This document shows, piece after piece, positions 55,457 through 63,552 of a stretch of DNA of 64,000 nt. The stretch is from Erythrobacter tepidarius. Lineage in GTDB: Bacteria > Pseudomonadota > Alphaproteobacteria > Sphingomonadales > Sphingomonadaceae. The stretch covers positions 186,001-250,000 of the forward strand of contig NZ_MUYJ01000001.1 in the NCBI RefSeq assembly GCF_002155695.1. The letters run 5' to 3'. Below the pieces are notes generated by a model. That model was not told the DNA's origin, searched no databases, and saw only the letters and a program-made list of their open reading frames with translations. A program made the translations under genes and the position numbers. How positions within the stretch are numbered: position 1 is the stretch's first letter; the number at the start of each line of letters is the position of its first letter.

Positions 55457-55876
55457 ATGGAACTGCGCAATATCGATGCGACCTTGGCGGTGGCCCCGCA
55501 GATGCAGCCCGAAGAGCTGGCGGGCCTTGCCGCGCAGGGCTTTGCCGCGGTGATCTGCAACCGCCCCGACGGCGAGGAGCCGGGCCAGCCGCCGCTCGAC
55601 GAGATGCGGCGCGCTGCGCAGGAAGAGGGCCTCGCCTTCCACCACGTGCCCGTAGCCGGCGGACTGTTTCCACCCGCTGCCGTGGCTGCCTTCGCAGCGA
55701 TCCGGCGCGGCACGCAGGGCAAGGTGCTGGCCTATTGCCGCACCGGCACCCGCTCGGCCACGCTCGATGCCCTCGCCAATATCCACGGGCTGAGCGTGGA
55801 AGAACGGCTGGCGAATGCCAAGGCTGCCGGATACGACCTTTCGGCGCTCGCCGACCGAATGGCGACTGGCGACTAG
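55457..55876 (+). CDS. DUF442/TIGR01244 phosphatase-fold sulfur transferase-like protein
   Basis: The 139-residue protein has a tyrosine-phosphatase-like loop, AYCRTGTRS, with Cys94 as the likely reactive residue. In sulfide operons this domain is found alone or fused to the persulfide dioxygenase (as in Blh proteins), which supports a role in handling persulfide sulfur. It starts 2 bp after the YeeE/YedE gene. Confidence 0.87.
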   Translation: MELRNIDATLAVAPQMQPEELAGLAAQGFAAVICNRPDGEEPGQPPLDEMRRAAQEEGLAFHHVPVAGGLFPPAAVAAFAAIRRGTQGKVLAYCRTGTRSATLDALANIHGLSVEERLANAKAAGYDLSALADRMATGD

Positions 55877-55901
55877 GCCGGAACATCAGGAGGGATCGGG
55901 C

Positions 55902-57128
55902 ATGAGCAAGAACGGTCACAAGGTCGTCGTGGTCGGCGGCGGAGCCGCGGGGATCGCCACAGCTGCCTCGATGCAGAAGCGTCGCCCGGGGCTTGACATT
56001 GCGATTGTCGAACCTTCGGACAGCCACGCCTACCAGCCGGGCTGGACGATGGTGGGCGGCGGGGTGTTCGATGTCGGCACCACTATTCGCCCGATGGCAA
56101 GCGTGATCCCCAAAGGCGCGCGCTGGATTCGCCAAGCGGTCGCCAGTTTCCAGCCCGAGGACAATCAGGTCACCCTCGCCGACGGCAGCACGCTGGCTTA
56201 CGAGGTGCTGATAGTCGCTCCCGGCATCCGGCTCGCCTGGGAAAAGATTGCGGGGCTTGAAGCGACGCTCGGCCAGAACGGCGTCACCTCGAATTACCGC
56301 GCCGATCTTGCGCCCTATACCTGGGAACTGGTCCAAAGAACGCGCGGCGGACGCGCGATTTTTACCCAGCCGCCCATGCCGATCAAATGCGCCGGTGCCC
56401 CCCAGAAATCGATGTATCTTGCCTGCGACCACTGGCGACGGGCGGGCGTTCTGGGGGACATCGAAGTGCAGTTCCGCAATGCCGGGGCGGTGCTGTTCGG
56501 GGTGGCCGATTACGTCCCCGCGCTGATGGAATATGTCGAGAAATACGGGATCCACCTCCATTTGGGCAGCAATCTCGTCGCCATCGACGGCCCGGCCCGT
56601 CAGGCCACCTTCGCCGCTGCCGACGGCGAGGAGACGGTCAGCTTCGACATGATCCATGTTGTTCCGCCGCAGGTCGCCCCCCAGTTTCTTGCCGAAAGCC
56701 CGCTTGCCGGGGCCAGCGGCTTTACCGATGTCGACCACCATACGCTCCAGCATGTGCGCTATCCGAACGTGTTTGGCCTTGGCGATGGAGGCTCTACCCC
56801 CAATGCCAAGACAGCAGCGGCCGCGCGCAAGCAGGCGCCGGTGGTGGCGGTCAACGCGCTGCGCCAGCTTGACGGCAAGGGGCCGACCGCAGGCTACGAC
56901 GGTTACGGCTCGTGCCCGTTGACGGTGGAGCGCGGCAAGATCGTGCTGGCCGAGTTTGCCTATGGCGGCAAGCTCGCACCGAGCTTTCCGACCTGGCTGA
57001 TCGACGGCACCAAGCCTGCGCGCATTGCATGGATGCTCAAGGCCGACGTGCTGCCGTGGATTTACTGGAACGGGATGCTCAAGGGCCGCGAATGGCTTGC
57101 CGGGCCTGGCGGGTTGATCGCGCAGTAA
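55902..57128 (+). CDS. sqr: sulfide:quinone oxidoreductase (SQR)
   Basis: The 408-residue flavoprotein oxidises sulfide and reduces ubiquinone. VVVVGGGAAGIATA is the FAD-binding Rossmann motif near the N-terminus. The active-site cysteines are Cys163 in PIKCAGAPQK and Cys338 in GYGSCPLTV; the third cysteine of type I enzymes is not obvious, so it resembles the type II (mitochondrial-like) group. A GGAGGGA site lies before the ATG. It supplies the quinol that bd oxidase downstream can use. Confidence 0.93.
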   Translation: MSKNGHKVVVVGGGAAGIATAASMQKRRPGLDIAIVEPSDSHAYQPGWTMVGGGVFDVGTTIRPMASVIPKGARWIRQAVASFQPEDNQVTLADGSTLAYEVLIVAPGIRLAWEKIAGLEATLGQNGVTSNYRADLAPYTWELVQRTRGGRAIFTQPPMPIKCAGAPQKSMYLACDHWRRAGVLGDIEVQFRNAGAVLFGVADYVPALMEYVEKYGIHLHLGSNLVAIDGPARQATFAAADGEETVSFDMIHVVPPQVAPQFLAESPLAGASGFTDVDHHTLQHVRYPNVFGLGDGGSTPNAKTAAAARKQAPVVAVNALRQLDGKGPTAGYDGYGSCPLTVERGKIVLAEFAYGGKLAPSFPTWLIDGTKPARIAWMLKADVLPWIYWNGMLKGREWLAGPGGLIAQ

Positions 57129-57138
57129 AGGGAAGTCC

Positions 57139-58896
57139 ATGCTGCAACGCTACTTCCCCATCCTGGCATGGGGCCGCACCTATGATCGCGGCGCGCTGAC
57201 CAGCGATCTGATGGCGGCGGTGATCGTCACCATCATGCTGATCCCGCAAAGCCTCGCCTACGCGATGCTGGCAGGGCTACCGCCGGTAGTGGGCCTCTAT
57301 GCCTCGATCCTGCCGCTGTTTGCCTATGCCATCTTCGGCACGAGCCGGACGCTGGCGGTGGGGCCCGTGGCGGTCGTGTCGCTGATGACAGCCAGCGCGG
57401 CGGGAGCGGTTGCGGCACCGGGGACGGCGGCATACTGGGAGGCGGCCATCACCCTGGCAGCGCTGTCGGGCGTGATGCTGGTGGCGCTGGGCCTGCTCAA
57501 ACTCGGCTTTCTTGCCAATCTGCTCTCGCACCCGGTCGTGAGCGGATTCATCTCGGCCAGCGGGGTGCTGATTGCCACCAGCCAGCTCAAGCACATTCTC
57601 GGCGTGAAGGCCGGGGGCGAGACCTGGCCGGAGATGCTGGCCGGACTGGCGCGCTCGCTTGGCAGCACCAACTTCGCGACCCTGGCAATCGGCATTCCGG
57701 CAACGCTGTTCCTGTTCTGGGTGCGCAAGGGACTGAAGCCGGCGCTGATGAAGCTTGGCCTCACGTCCCATGCTGCCGATATGATCGCCAAGGCCGGCCC
57801 GGTGGCGGCGGTGGCCTTGTCAATCTTTGCGGTGATCGGGTTCGGCCTGGAAGCCAAGGGCGTCTCGATTGTCGGCCGTATTCCGCAAGGCCTGCCTCCG
57901 TTCATGCTGCCTTCCTTCGATCTTGCATTGATCGAAGCCCTATGGGTGCCTGCCTTGCTGATTTCGGTGATCGGCTTTGTCGAGAGTGTCTCGGTCGCGC
58001 AGACGCTCGCGGCCAAGCGCCGCCAGCGGATCGATCCCGATCAGGAGCTGATCGGTTTGGGGGCAAGCAATATCGCCTCGGCGCTGTGTGGTGGCTATCC
58101 GGTGACCGGCGGCTTCGCACGCTCGGTGGTGAACTTCGACGCCGGTGCGCAAACACCGGCAGCGGGGGCCTTCACCGCAGTGGGCATCGCGCTTGCCAGC
58201 CTGTTTCTCACCCCGCTGCTCTACAACCTGCCCAATGCGACGCTGGCGGCGACCATCATTGTCGCGGTGCTGAGCCTCGTCGATTTCAAGACTCCGCGCC
58301 TGCTGTGGGCCTATTCCAAGGCCGATTTCGCTGCCCACGCCGCAACCATCATCGTCACGCTGGCAGCCGGGGTTGAGATGGGCGTGATCGCGGGCGTTGC
58401 GGTCGGCCTGCTGCTCTACTTGTGGCGTGCCAGCCGGCCCCATGCCGCGATCGTCGGGCGGGTGCCGGGCACCGAGCATTTCCGCAATGTCGAGCGCCAC
58501 AAGGTGCTGACCTTGCCGCACCTGCTTACCATCCGCGTCGATGAAAGCCTGACCTACCTCAACGCCCGCTGGCTGGAGGAATATGTGCTTGAACAGGTCG
58601 CCGAGCGGCCCCAGCTGCGCCACGTGGTGCTGATGGCCAGCGCGGTCAACGCGATCGACGCCTCGGGGCTCGAAAGCCTTGAAGCGATCAACCATCGCCT
58701 CGCCGCTGGCGGCATCACGCTGCACCTGTCGGAGGTGAAAGGCCCGGTGATGGACCGGCTCAGGCGCAGTCATTTCCTCGACGATTTGTCGGGGCGTGTG
58801 TTCCTGTCGCAGGATCAGGCCTTTGCCGAACTGGCGAGCGAAACCGGCGAGACCCCCCCATTGCCGGTTTCCGACGAGGCCCGCGGGCTCATCTGA
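57139..58896 (+). CDS. SulP family anion transporter with STAS domain
   Basis: The 585-residue protein has a SulP membrane domain (MLIPQSLAYAMLAGLPPVVGLYAS is the signature, in two blocks) and a C-terminal STAS domain (residues ~440-545). SulP proteins move sulfate, bicarbonate or other anions. At the end of a sulfide operon an export or uptake role for sulfite/sulfate is likely; bicarbonate cannot be excluded. It starts 10 bp after sqr. Confidence 0.92.
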   Translation: MLQRYFPILAWGRTYDRGALTSDLMAAVIVTIMLIPQSLAYAMLAGLPPVVGLYASILPLFAYAIFGTSRTLAVGPVAVVSLMTASAAGAVAAPGTAAYWEAAITLAALSGVMLVALGLLKLGFLANLLSHPVVSGFISASGVLIATSQLKHILGVKAGGETWPEMLAGLARSLGSTNFATLAIGIPATLFLFWVRKGLKPALMKLGLTSHAADMIAKAGPVAAVALSIFAVIGFGLEAKGVSIVGRIPQGLPPFMLPSFDLALIEALWVPALLISVIGFVESVSVAQTLAAKRRQRIDPDQELIGLGASNIASALCGGYPVTGGFARSVVNFDAGAQTPAAGAFTAVGIALASLFLTPLLYNLPNATLAATIIVAVLSLVDFKTPRLLWAYSKADFAAHAATIIVTLAAGVEMGVIAGVAVGLLLYLWRASRPHAAIVGRVPGTEHFRNVERHKVLTLPHLLTIRVDESLTYLNARWLEEYVLEQVAERPQLRHVVLMASAVNAIDASGLESLEAINHRLAAGGITLHLSEVKGPVMDRLRRSHFLDDLSGRVFLSQDQAFAELASETGETPPLPVSDEARGLI

Positions 58897-58924
58897 GCCG
58901 CGTAACCAGGCGTTTGCAGATTCA

Positions 58925-59025
58925 ATTACATCAATATGATAAGTGAATGTGCAGCAATGCGCCATTTTTGGCGCAATTGTAGGCAAGAGGCCATAACTTA
59001 GAAATTCGATTACAATAAGTGAGAT
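58925..59025. promoter_or_regulatory. AT-rich control region before ferritin-like gene
   Basis: ATTACA followed by ATAAGTGA occurs twice (58925-58946 with an 8-bp gap, and 59009-59022 side by side). Between them GCGCCA and TGGCGC form a hairpin (58959-58974). This gap is clearly less GC-rich than its surroundings and likely holds the promoter and operators; I cannot name the regulator. Confidence 0.5.
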
Positions 59026-59087
59026 ATTCAAGTTGCGCGACTCGAGAGCAGGGGTTAACTCGCCTGACGAGAATAAAGGAGGCTGGT

Positions 59088-59624
59088 ATGGCTGGCCGAA
59101 AGCGCAATTTTTCCCAGGTTGCCGGTGGGCTCGCTGTGACTGCCGCAATGGCTGGCGCCGCAGCTTCGGCGCAGTCGGACGGTGATGCGGCAGCGCTGCG
59201 TGCCGCGCTGGATGACGAATATTGCGCCGAGGCGACCTACGCTGCGGTCATCGCGGCGTTCGGCGAAGTCCGCCCCTTCATCAACATCATCGAGGCCGAA
59301 CGCCGGCACGCGGCGCAGGTCGAGGACCAATTGGACCGGCTTGGCATGCCTTACACGCGCGCCAACCCATACCTTGGCAGGCTCACTGCGCCGGTATGGG
59401 TGCTGGCTGCCTGCGAACAGGGCGTCGCCGCCGAGATCGAGAATATCGCGTTGTACGATCGCATTCTGCCCACGATCAAGAATCCGCAAGTGCGTGAGAC
59501 ACTCACTCGTCTGCAATCCGCCTCGCACGAACGCCACTTTCCGGCCTTCGAGCGCTGCGTTGCCCGTGGCGGGCAAATGGGATGCGGGGGTGGCCGCGGT
59601 GCCGGGCGCCCGGCATCGCACTGA
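59088..59624 (+). CDS. ferritin-like DUF2202-type exported protein
   Basis: The 178-residue protein has an N-terminal signal sequence (residues ~1-29, ending AAASAQ) and a four-helix ferritin-like domain. Likely metal ligands are Glu residues in DDEYCAEATYAAV and the NIIEAERRHAAQ helix, plus SASHERHFPAF. The tail is glycine-rich with GGQMGCGGGRG. Proteins of this type may bind iron or other metals. AAAGGAGG precedes the ATG. It is followed by a peroxiredoxin gene 36 bp away. Confidence 0.8.
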   Translation: MAGRKRNFSQVAGGLAVTAAMAGAAASAQSDGDAAALRAALDDEYCAEATYAAVIAAFGEVRPFINIIEAERRHAAQVEDQLDRLGMPYTRANPYLGRLTAPVWVLAACEQGVAAEIENIALYDRILPTIKNPQVRETLTRLQSASHERHFPAFERCVARGGQMGCGGGRGAGRPASH

Positions 59625-59660
59625 TCAGCCCTCAATTCTGGAGATGCAAAGGAAAATCTC

Positions 59661-60290
59661 ATGTCCCTGCACATCGGCGATACCGCCCCTGACTTCACCG
59701 CCGACACCACCATCGGCCCGATTAGCCTGCATGAATGGGCGGGTGACAGCTGGGTGTTCTTCTTCAGCCATCCGGCCGATTTCACTCCGGTCTGCACCAC
59801 CGAAATGGGCATGACCGCACGCCTTGCCTCCGCGTTCGACAAGCGCAAGGTGAAGCCTCTGGGCCTGTCCACCGACACGGTCGAGGAGCACCTCGCATGG
59901 GTCAAGGATGTCGACGAGACCCAGGGCGTGACGCTATCCTTCCCGATCGTGGCCGATCCCGAACTGACGATCGCCAAGCTCTACGACATGATCCATCCCG
60001 ACCAGTCCGAGACCGCGGCGGTGCGTGCGGTGTTCATCATCGATCCGGCCAAGAAGATCCGCCTGACCATGACCTATCCGATGAGTGTGGGCCGCAATTT
60101 CGACGAGATCCTGCGCGTGATCGACAGCCTGCAGCTCGCCGACAAGGCGAAGATTGCCACGCCCGCCGACTGGCGCCCCGGCGCCAAGGTCATCATCCCG
60201 CCCTCGATCCCCGACGAGAAGGCGAAGGAAATGTTCCCCCAGGGCTTCGAGACGATCAAGCCCTACTTGCGGATGGTTCAGGTGGACTGA
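59661..60290 (+). CDS. 1-Cys peroxiredoxin (Prx6-type)
   Basis: The 209-residue protein reduces peroxides. The peroxidatic Cys45 is in HPADFTPVCTTEMG, and the long C-terminal part (after residue ~160, SIPDEKAKEMFPQGF) is the Prx6 dimerisation domain. No resolving cysteine is evident. It is likely co-transcribed with the ferritin-like gene, and a strong hairpin ends the unit. Confidence 0.94.
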   Translation: MSLHIGDTAPDFTADTTIGPISLHEWAGDSWVFFFSHPADFTPVCTTEMGMTARLASAFDKRKVKPLGLSTDTVEEHLAWVKDVDETQGVTLSFPIVADPELTIAKLYDMIHPDQSETAAVRAVFIIDPAKKIRLTMTYPMSVGRNFDEILRVIDSLQLADKAKIATPADWRPGAKVIIPPSIPDEKAKEMFPQGFETIKPYLRMVQVD

Positions 60291-60303
60291 TCATCTCTTC
60301 CCT

Positions 60304-60344
60304 GTGCACCGCCGGACATTCCCCCGTCTGGCGGTGCAACCCTT
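60304..60344 (+). terminator. strong hairpin terminator after peroxiredoxin gene
   Basis: TGCACCGCCGGAC pairs with GTCTGGCGGTGCA over 13 bp (one G-U) with loop ATTCCCCC, then CCCTTT. The T run is short, but the stem is one of the strongest in the window. Confidence 0.65.
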
Positions 60345-60406
60345 TGGGGCGCAAATCGTATTGTCGTTGCAGCCATTGCAATTGATCGACGTGGGGAAGG
60401 GATTAG

Positions 60407-61867
60407 GTGCCAATCATGCTGGAAAATCTCGATGCCCTGCTGCTCGCGCGGATCCAGTTCGCCTTCACGGTGAGCTTCCACTTCTTCTTCCCGGCCTTCT
60501 CGATCGGGCTGGCGAGTTATCTCGCGGTGCTGGAAGGGCTGTGGCTGAAGACGGGCAAGAGCGTCTATCTCGACCTGTTCAAATACTGGCTCAAGATCTT
60601 CGCGATCGCCTTTGCCATGGGGGTCGTCTCGGGGATCGTCATGTCCTACCAGTTCGGCACCAACTGGTCGGTGTTCTCGGACAAGGCGGGGCCGGTGATC
60701 GGCCCGCTGATGGCCTATGAGGTGCTTACCGCCTTCTTCCTCGAGGCGGGCTTCCTTGGTGTGATGCTGTTCGGGATGGAAAAGGTCGGCAGGAAGCTGC
60801 ACTTTGCCGCCACGCTGATGGTTGCGCTGGGCACCTTCGTTTCGGCATTCTGGATCCTCAGCGTCAACAGCTGGATGCAGACCCCGGCGGGCTATTTCGT
60901 GGGCGCGAACGGCCAGTTCATGCCGGGCGAGAGCTGGTGGGCGATCGTCTTCAACCCGAGTTTCCCCTACCGTCTCGTCCACACCGTGATGGCGGCCTAT
61001 CTCACCACCGCCTTCGTGGTCGGTGCGGTGGGTGCATGGCATCTGCTGAAAGACCGCGCCAATCCCCATGCGCGCAAGATGTTCTCGATGGCGATGTGGA
61101 TGGCCGCGCTCGTCACGCCGGCGCAGATTTTCGCCGGCGACATGCACGGATTGAACACGCTCGAACATCAGCCCGCCAAGGTGATGGCGATGGAGGGGCA
61201 CTATCAGAGCCACCCCGAAGGCGCCCCGCTGATCCTGTTCGGCATCCCCGACAGCCAAGCCAAGCAGGTGCGCCATGCGATCGAAATCCCCAAGGCATCC
61301 TCGCTGATCTTGAAGCACGATCCCGACGCGCCGCTCGCGGGGCTGGACACCATTCCCGATGACGAGGAGCCGCCGGTCGCAATGGTGTTCTGGGCTTTCC
61401 GCATCATGGTCGGCATCGGCTTTGCGATGCTGGGCATCGGGCTGTGGAGCCTGTGGGGCCGGATCCGCGGACGACTTTATGACATGCCGTGGCTCCACCG
61501 CGCCGCGGTGCTGATGGGGCCGAGCGGTTTTGCCGCCGTTCTCGCCGGATGGATCACCACCGAAGTCGGCCGCCAGCCCTATGTGGTCTATGGCCTGCTG
61601 CGCACCGCGGATGCGGCGAGCCCGTTGGATCAGCCGGCCGTGGCGGCATCCTTGCTGGCCTTCATCCTCGTCTATTTCACCGTTTTCGGCATCGGCGTGT
61701 GGTATATCCTCAAGCTGATGGGCAAGGCCCCGCACGCGGGCGAATATGGAGTCAAGCGCGGCGATACCGGTCCGATCCGCACCGCCGGAATCACCCCGGG
61801 GCCGACCCAAAACCCGCTCGGCGAGGAGACGCTGCCCTCGGCCCCTTCCGAAAAGGAGCCGGTGTGA
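60407..61867 (+). CDS. cydA: cytochrome bd ubiquinol oxidase subunit I
   Basis: The 486-residue protein is CydA. Heme ligands are His25 (SFHFFFPAF, E. coli His19) and His192 (HTVMAAYL, E. coli His186); WITTEVGRQPYVVYGLLRT is the C-terminal signature. The Q loop is short, so it is the short-loop (CIO-like) kind. The start is GTG 60407, 6 nt after GGAAGG; ATG 60416 is an alternative. Bd oxidases resist sulfide, which suits the neighbouring SQR operon. Confidence 0.95.
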   Translation: MPIMLENLDALLLARIQFAFTVSFHFFFPAFSIGLASYLAVLEGLWLKTGKSVYLDLFKYWLKIFAIAFAMGVVSGIVMSYQFGTNWSVFSDKAGPVIGPLMAYEVLTAFFLEAGFLGVMLFGMEKVGRKLHFAATLMVALGTFVSAFWILSVNSWMQTPAGYFVGANGQFMPGESWWAIVFNPSFPYRLVHTVMAAYLTTAFVVGAVGAWHLLKDRANPHARKMFSMAMWMAALVTPAQIFAGDMHGLNTLEHQPAKVMAMEGHYQSHPEGAPLILFGIPDSQAKQVRHAIEIPKASSLILKHDPDAPLAGLDTIPDDEEPPVAMVFWAFRIMVGIGFAMLGIGLWSLWGRIRGRLYDMPWLHRAAVLMGPSGFAAVLAGWITTEVGRQPYVVYGLLRTADAASPLDQPAVAASLLAFILVYFTVFGIGVWYILKLMGKAPHAGEYGVKRGDTGPIRTAGITPGPTQNPLGEETLPSAPSEKEPV

Positions 61868-62862
61868 TGGATCTTACCGTCATCTGGGCCTTCATCATCG
61901 CCTTTGCCGTGTTTGCCTATGTGGTGATGGACGGCTTCGATCTCGGCATCGGCATCCTCTTTCCCGCCTTTGCCTCCGGGCGCGAACGCGATCGGGCGAT
62001 GAACTCGATCGCGCCGGTGTGGGACGGCAACGAAACCTGGCTGGTGCTGGGTGGGGGCGGGCTGTTTGCCGCCTTTCCGCTGGCCTATGCGGTAATCCTG
62101 CCCGCGACCTATCCGCTGATCATCGCGATGCTGCTGGGTTTGGTGTTCCGCGGGGTCGCCTTCGAATATCGCTGGCGCGACCCTGCGCACCAGAAATTCT
62201 GGGACATGGCCTTCACCGGCGGCTCGCTGGTCGCCGCGCTGGCCCAGGGGATGACGCTGGGGGCGCTGCTGCAAGGGATCGAGGTTTCGGGCCGCGCCTA
62301 TGCCGGCAGCTGGTGGGACTGGCTCACGCCCTACACCCTGCTGACCGGCCTCGGCACGGTGGCGGGCTATGCCTTGCTGGGAGCAAGCTGGCTGATCTGG
62401 AAGCTCGATGGGGCGGAACAGGCCCACGCGCGCAAGCTCGCGATCGGTTGGGGTGCGGCAACCATCGTGCTGATGGGTGCAGTCAGCCTCTACAACATCG
62501 CCTTGAAGCCCGAATATGCCGAACGCTGGCTGTCCGCGCCGGAGATCTACTGGGTCGCCCCGGTGCCGATCGTCACCGCGATTGTCGCGCTGTCGATGCT
62601 GCGCGCGATCCTCAAAGCGCGCAATTCCAAGCCATTCTGGCTCGGCATCGCGCTGTTCTTTCTCGGGATGAGCGGGCTGGGCGTGACGATCTGGCCCTAT
62701 GCCGTGCCCGAAGCATTGACCATCTGGGACGCCGCCGCGCCCGAGCGCAGCCAGATCTTCATGTTGGTGGGCGTCGCGCTGACCATGCCGCTGATTATCG
62801 CCTACACGGCCTGGGCCTACTGGGTGTTCCGCGGCAAGGTGGCCGATGAGGGGTATCACTGA
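61867..62862 (+). CDS. cydB: cytochrome bd ubiquinol oxidase subunit II
   Basis: The 331-residue membrane protein is CydB. It begins with [14 protein letters not shown] and has [25 protein letters not shown], the family signature. It overlaps cydA by one base (TGATG), and its stop overlaps the repeat-encoded frame in the same way. Confidence 0.95.
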   Translation: MDLTVIWAFIIAFAVFAYVVMDGFDLGIGILFPAFASGRERDRAMNSIAPVWDGNETWLVLGGGGLFAAFPLAYAVILPATYPLIIAMLLGLVFRGVAFEYRWRDPAHQKFWDMAFTGGSLVAALAQGMTLGALLQGIEVSGRAYAGSWWDWLTPYTLLTGLGTVAGYALLGASWLIWKLDGAEQAHARKLAIGWGAATIVLMGAVSLYNIALKPEYAERWLSAPEIYWVAPVPIVTAIVALSMLRAILKARNSKPFWLGIALFFLGMSGLGVTIWPYAVPEALTIWDAAAPERSQIFMLVGVALTMPLIIAYTAWAYWVFRGKVADEGYH

Positions 62863-63005
62863 TGTCCTCAAGCAGCGAAGCGTTAGGACAGAAAATACCT
62901 TCCTCAAGCAGCGAAGCGTTAGGACAGAAAATACCTTCCTCAAGCAGCGAAGCGTTAGGACAGCAAATACCCTCCTCAAGCAGCGAAGCGGCAGGACGAA
63001 AATAA
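62862..63005 (+). CDS. possible 47-residue repeat peptide between cydB and cydX-like gene
   Basis: The ATG at 62862 overlaps the cydB stop (TGATG) and the TAA at 63003 overlaps the next gene's ATG (TAATG). The frame is made entirely of the 36-bp repeat, giving four copies of [12 protein letters not shown] with small changes. Such double coupling would be unusual by chance but follows automatically if a repeat of 36 (a multiple of 3) was copied inside a coupled junction. I cannot say if a stable peptide is made; the frame used by the repeats in the -1 register is also open. Confidence 0.35.
   Translation: MSSSSEALGQKIPSSSSEALGQKIPSSSSEALGQQIPSSSSEAAGRK
62865..63004 (+). repeat. 36-bp tandem repeat array, ~3.9 copies
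   Basis: Copies begin at 62865, 62901, 62937 and 62973 (last one shortened by 4 bp). Each starts TCCTCAAGCAGCGAAGCG. Copies 1 and 2 are identical, copy 3 differs at two positions, copy 4 has diverged more. There are no spacers, so it is not CRISPR. It lies exactly between cydB and the CydX-like gene. Confidence 0.95.
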
Positions 63006-63139
63006 TGCTTGCCCCGCCCGAGCAACCGCCCGAAGCGCCGCTGTGGCAACGCCTCCTGTGGATGGCAGGCATCTGGGCTGCGAGCGTGGCGGTGCTGGGC
63101 GCGGTCGCCTTTGTCCTCCGCCTGTGGATCGCCCCTTGA
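63005..63139 (+). CDS. CydX-like DUF2474 small subunit of cytochrome bd
   Basis: The 44-residue protein begins with a proline-rich stretch (PPEQPPEAP) and continues [19 protein letters not shown], the core of DUF2474 proteins that follow cydAB, with one membrane helix (residues ~17-40). The start overlaps the TAA of the repeat frame. A longer in-frame form starting at 62846 would add 53 repeat-derived residues, but the short form equals the family. Confidence 0.82.
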   Translation: MLAPPEQPPEAPLWQRLLWMAGIWAASVAVLGAVAFVLRLWIAP

Positions 63140-63483
63140 GCCGCGTGAAAGTCTGGTACGACGGGGGCTGCCCGCTGTGCCTGCGCGAGATCGCCCTGAT
63201 GCGGCGGCTCGATCGGCGCGGGCGCATTACCTTTGTCGATGTCGCGGCCGATGCCGACCCGTCCTGCCCTATCGACCGCGCCGAGCTGCTCGCGCGCTTC
63301 CATGCCGAGGAGGATGGCGTAATTCACGATGGCGCGGCGGCCTTTGCGGCAATGTGGCGCGCGATTCCCGTGCTGCGTCCGCTCGGCCTCGCTGCGCGCT
63401 CGCCTGGGGTGCTGCGGGTGCTGGAGGCGGCCTATGTGCGTTTCCTCGAACTGCGGCCGCGCCTGCAACGCCTGCTCGCCTGA
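63136..63483 (+). CDS. DCC-family thiol-disulfide oxidoreductase-like protein (DUF393)
   Basis: The 115-residue protein carries [12 protein letters not shown] at its N-terminus, the CxxC motif of the DCC family. It is likely a thioredoxin-like protein of unknown partner. The start is TTG 63136, whose TTGA overlaps the stop of the CydX-like gene; GTG 63145 is an alternative. The position suggests it belongs to the cyd operon. Confidence 0.85.
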   Translation: MSRVKVWYDGGCPLCLREIALMRRLDRRGRITFVDVAADADPSCPIDRAELLARFHAEEDGVIHDGAAAFAAMWRAIPVLRPLGLAARSPGVLRVLEAAYVRFLELRPRLQRLLA

Positions 63484-63552
63484 AAAACCGCTTGCCCCGC
63501 TGCGCCTGATCGTCTGAATCCTTCCCGAAAACGACGGGAGAGACGACACGCC

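Noticed and set aside
54570-57140. Long minus-strand open frame opposite the sulfide operon
   Set aside because: The product has no recognisable domain and a biased composition; the plus-strand genes are well supported.
62865-63004. CRISPR array
   Set aside because: The units are directly adjacent with no unique spacers, have coding potential in several frames, and no cas gene is near.
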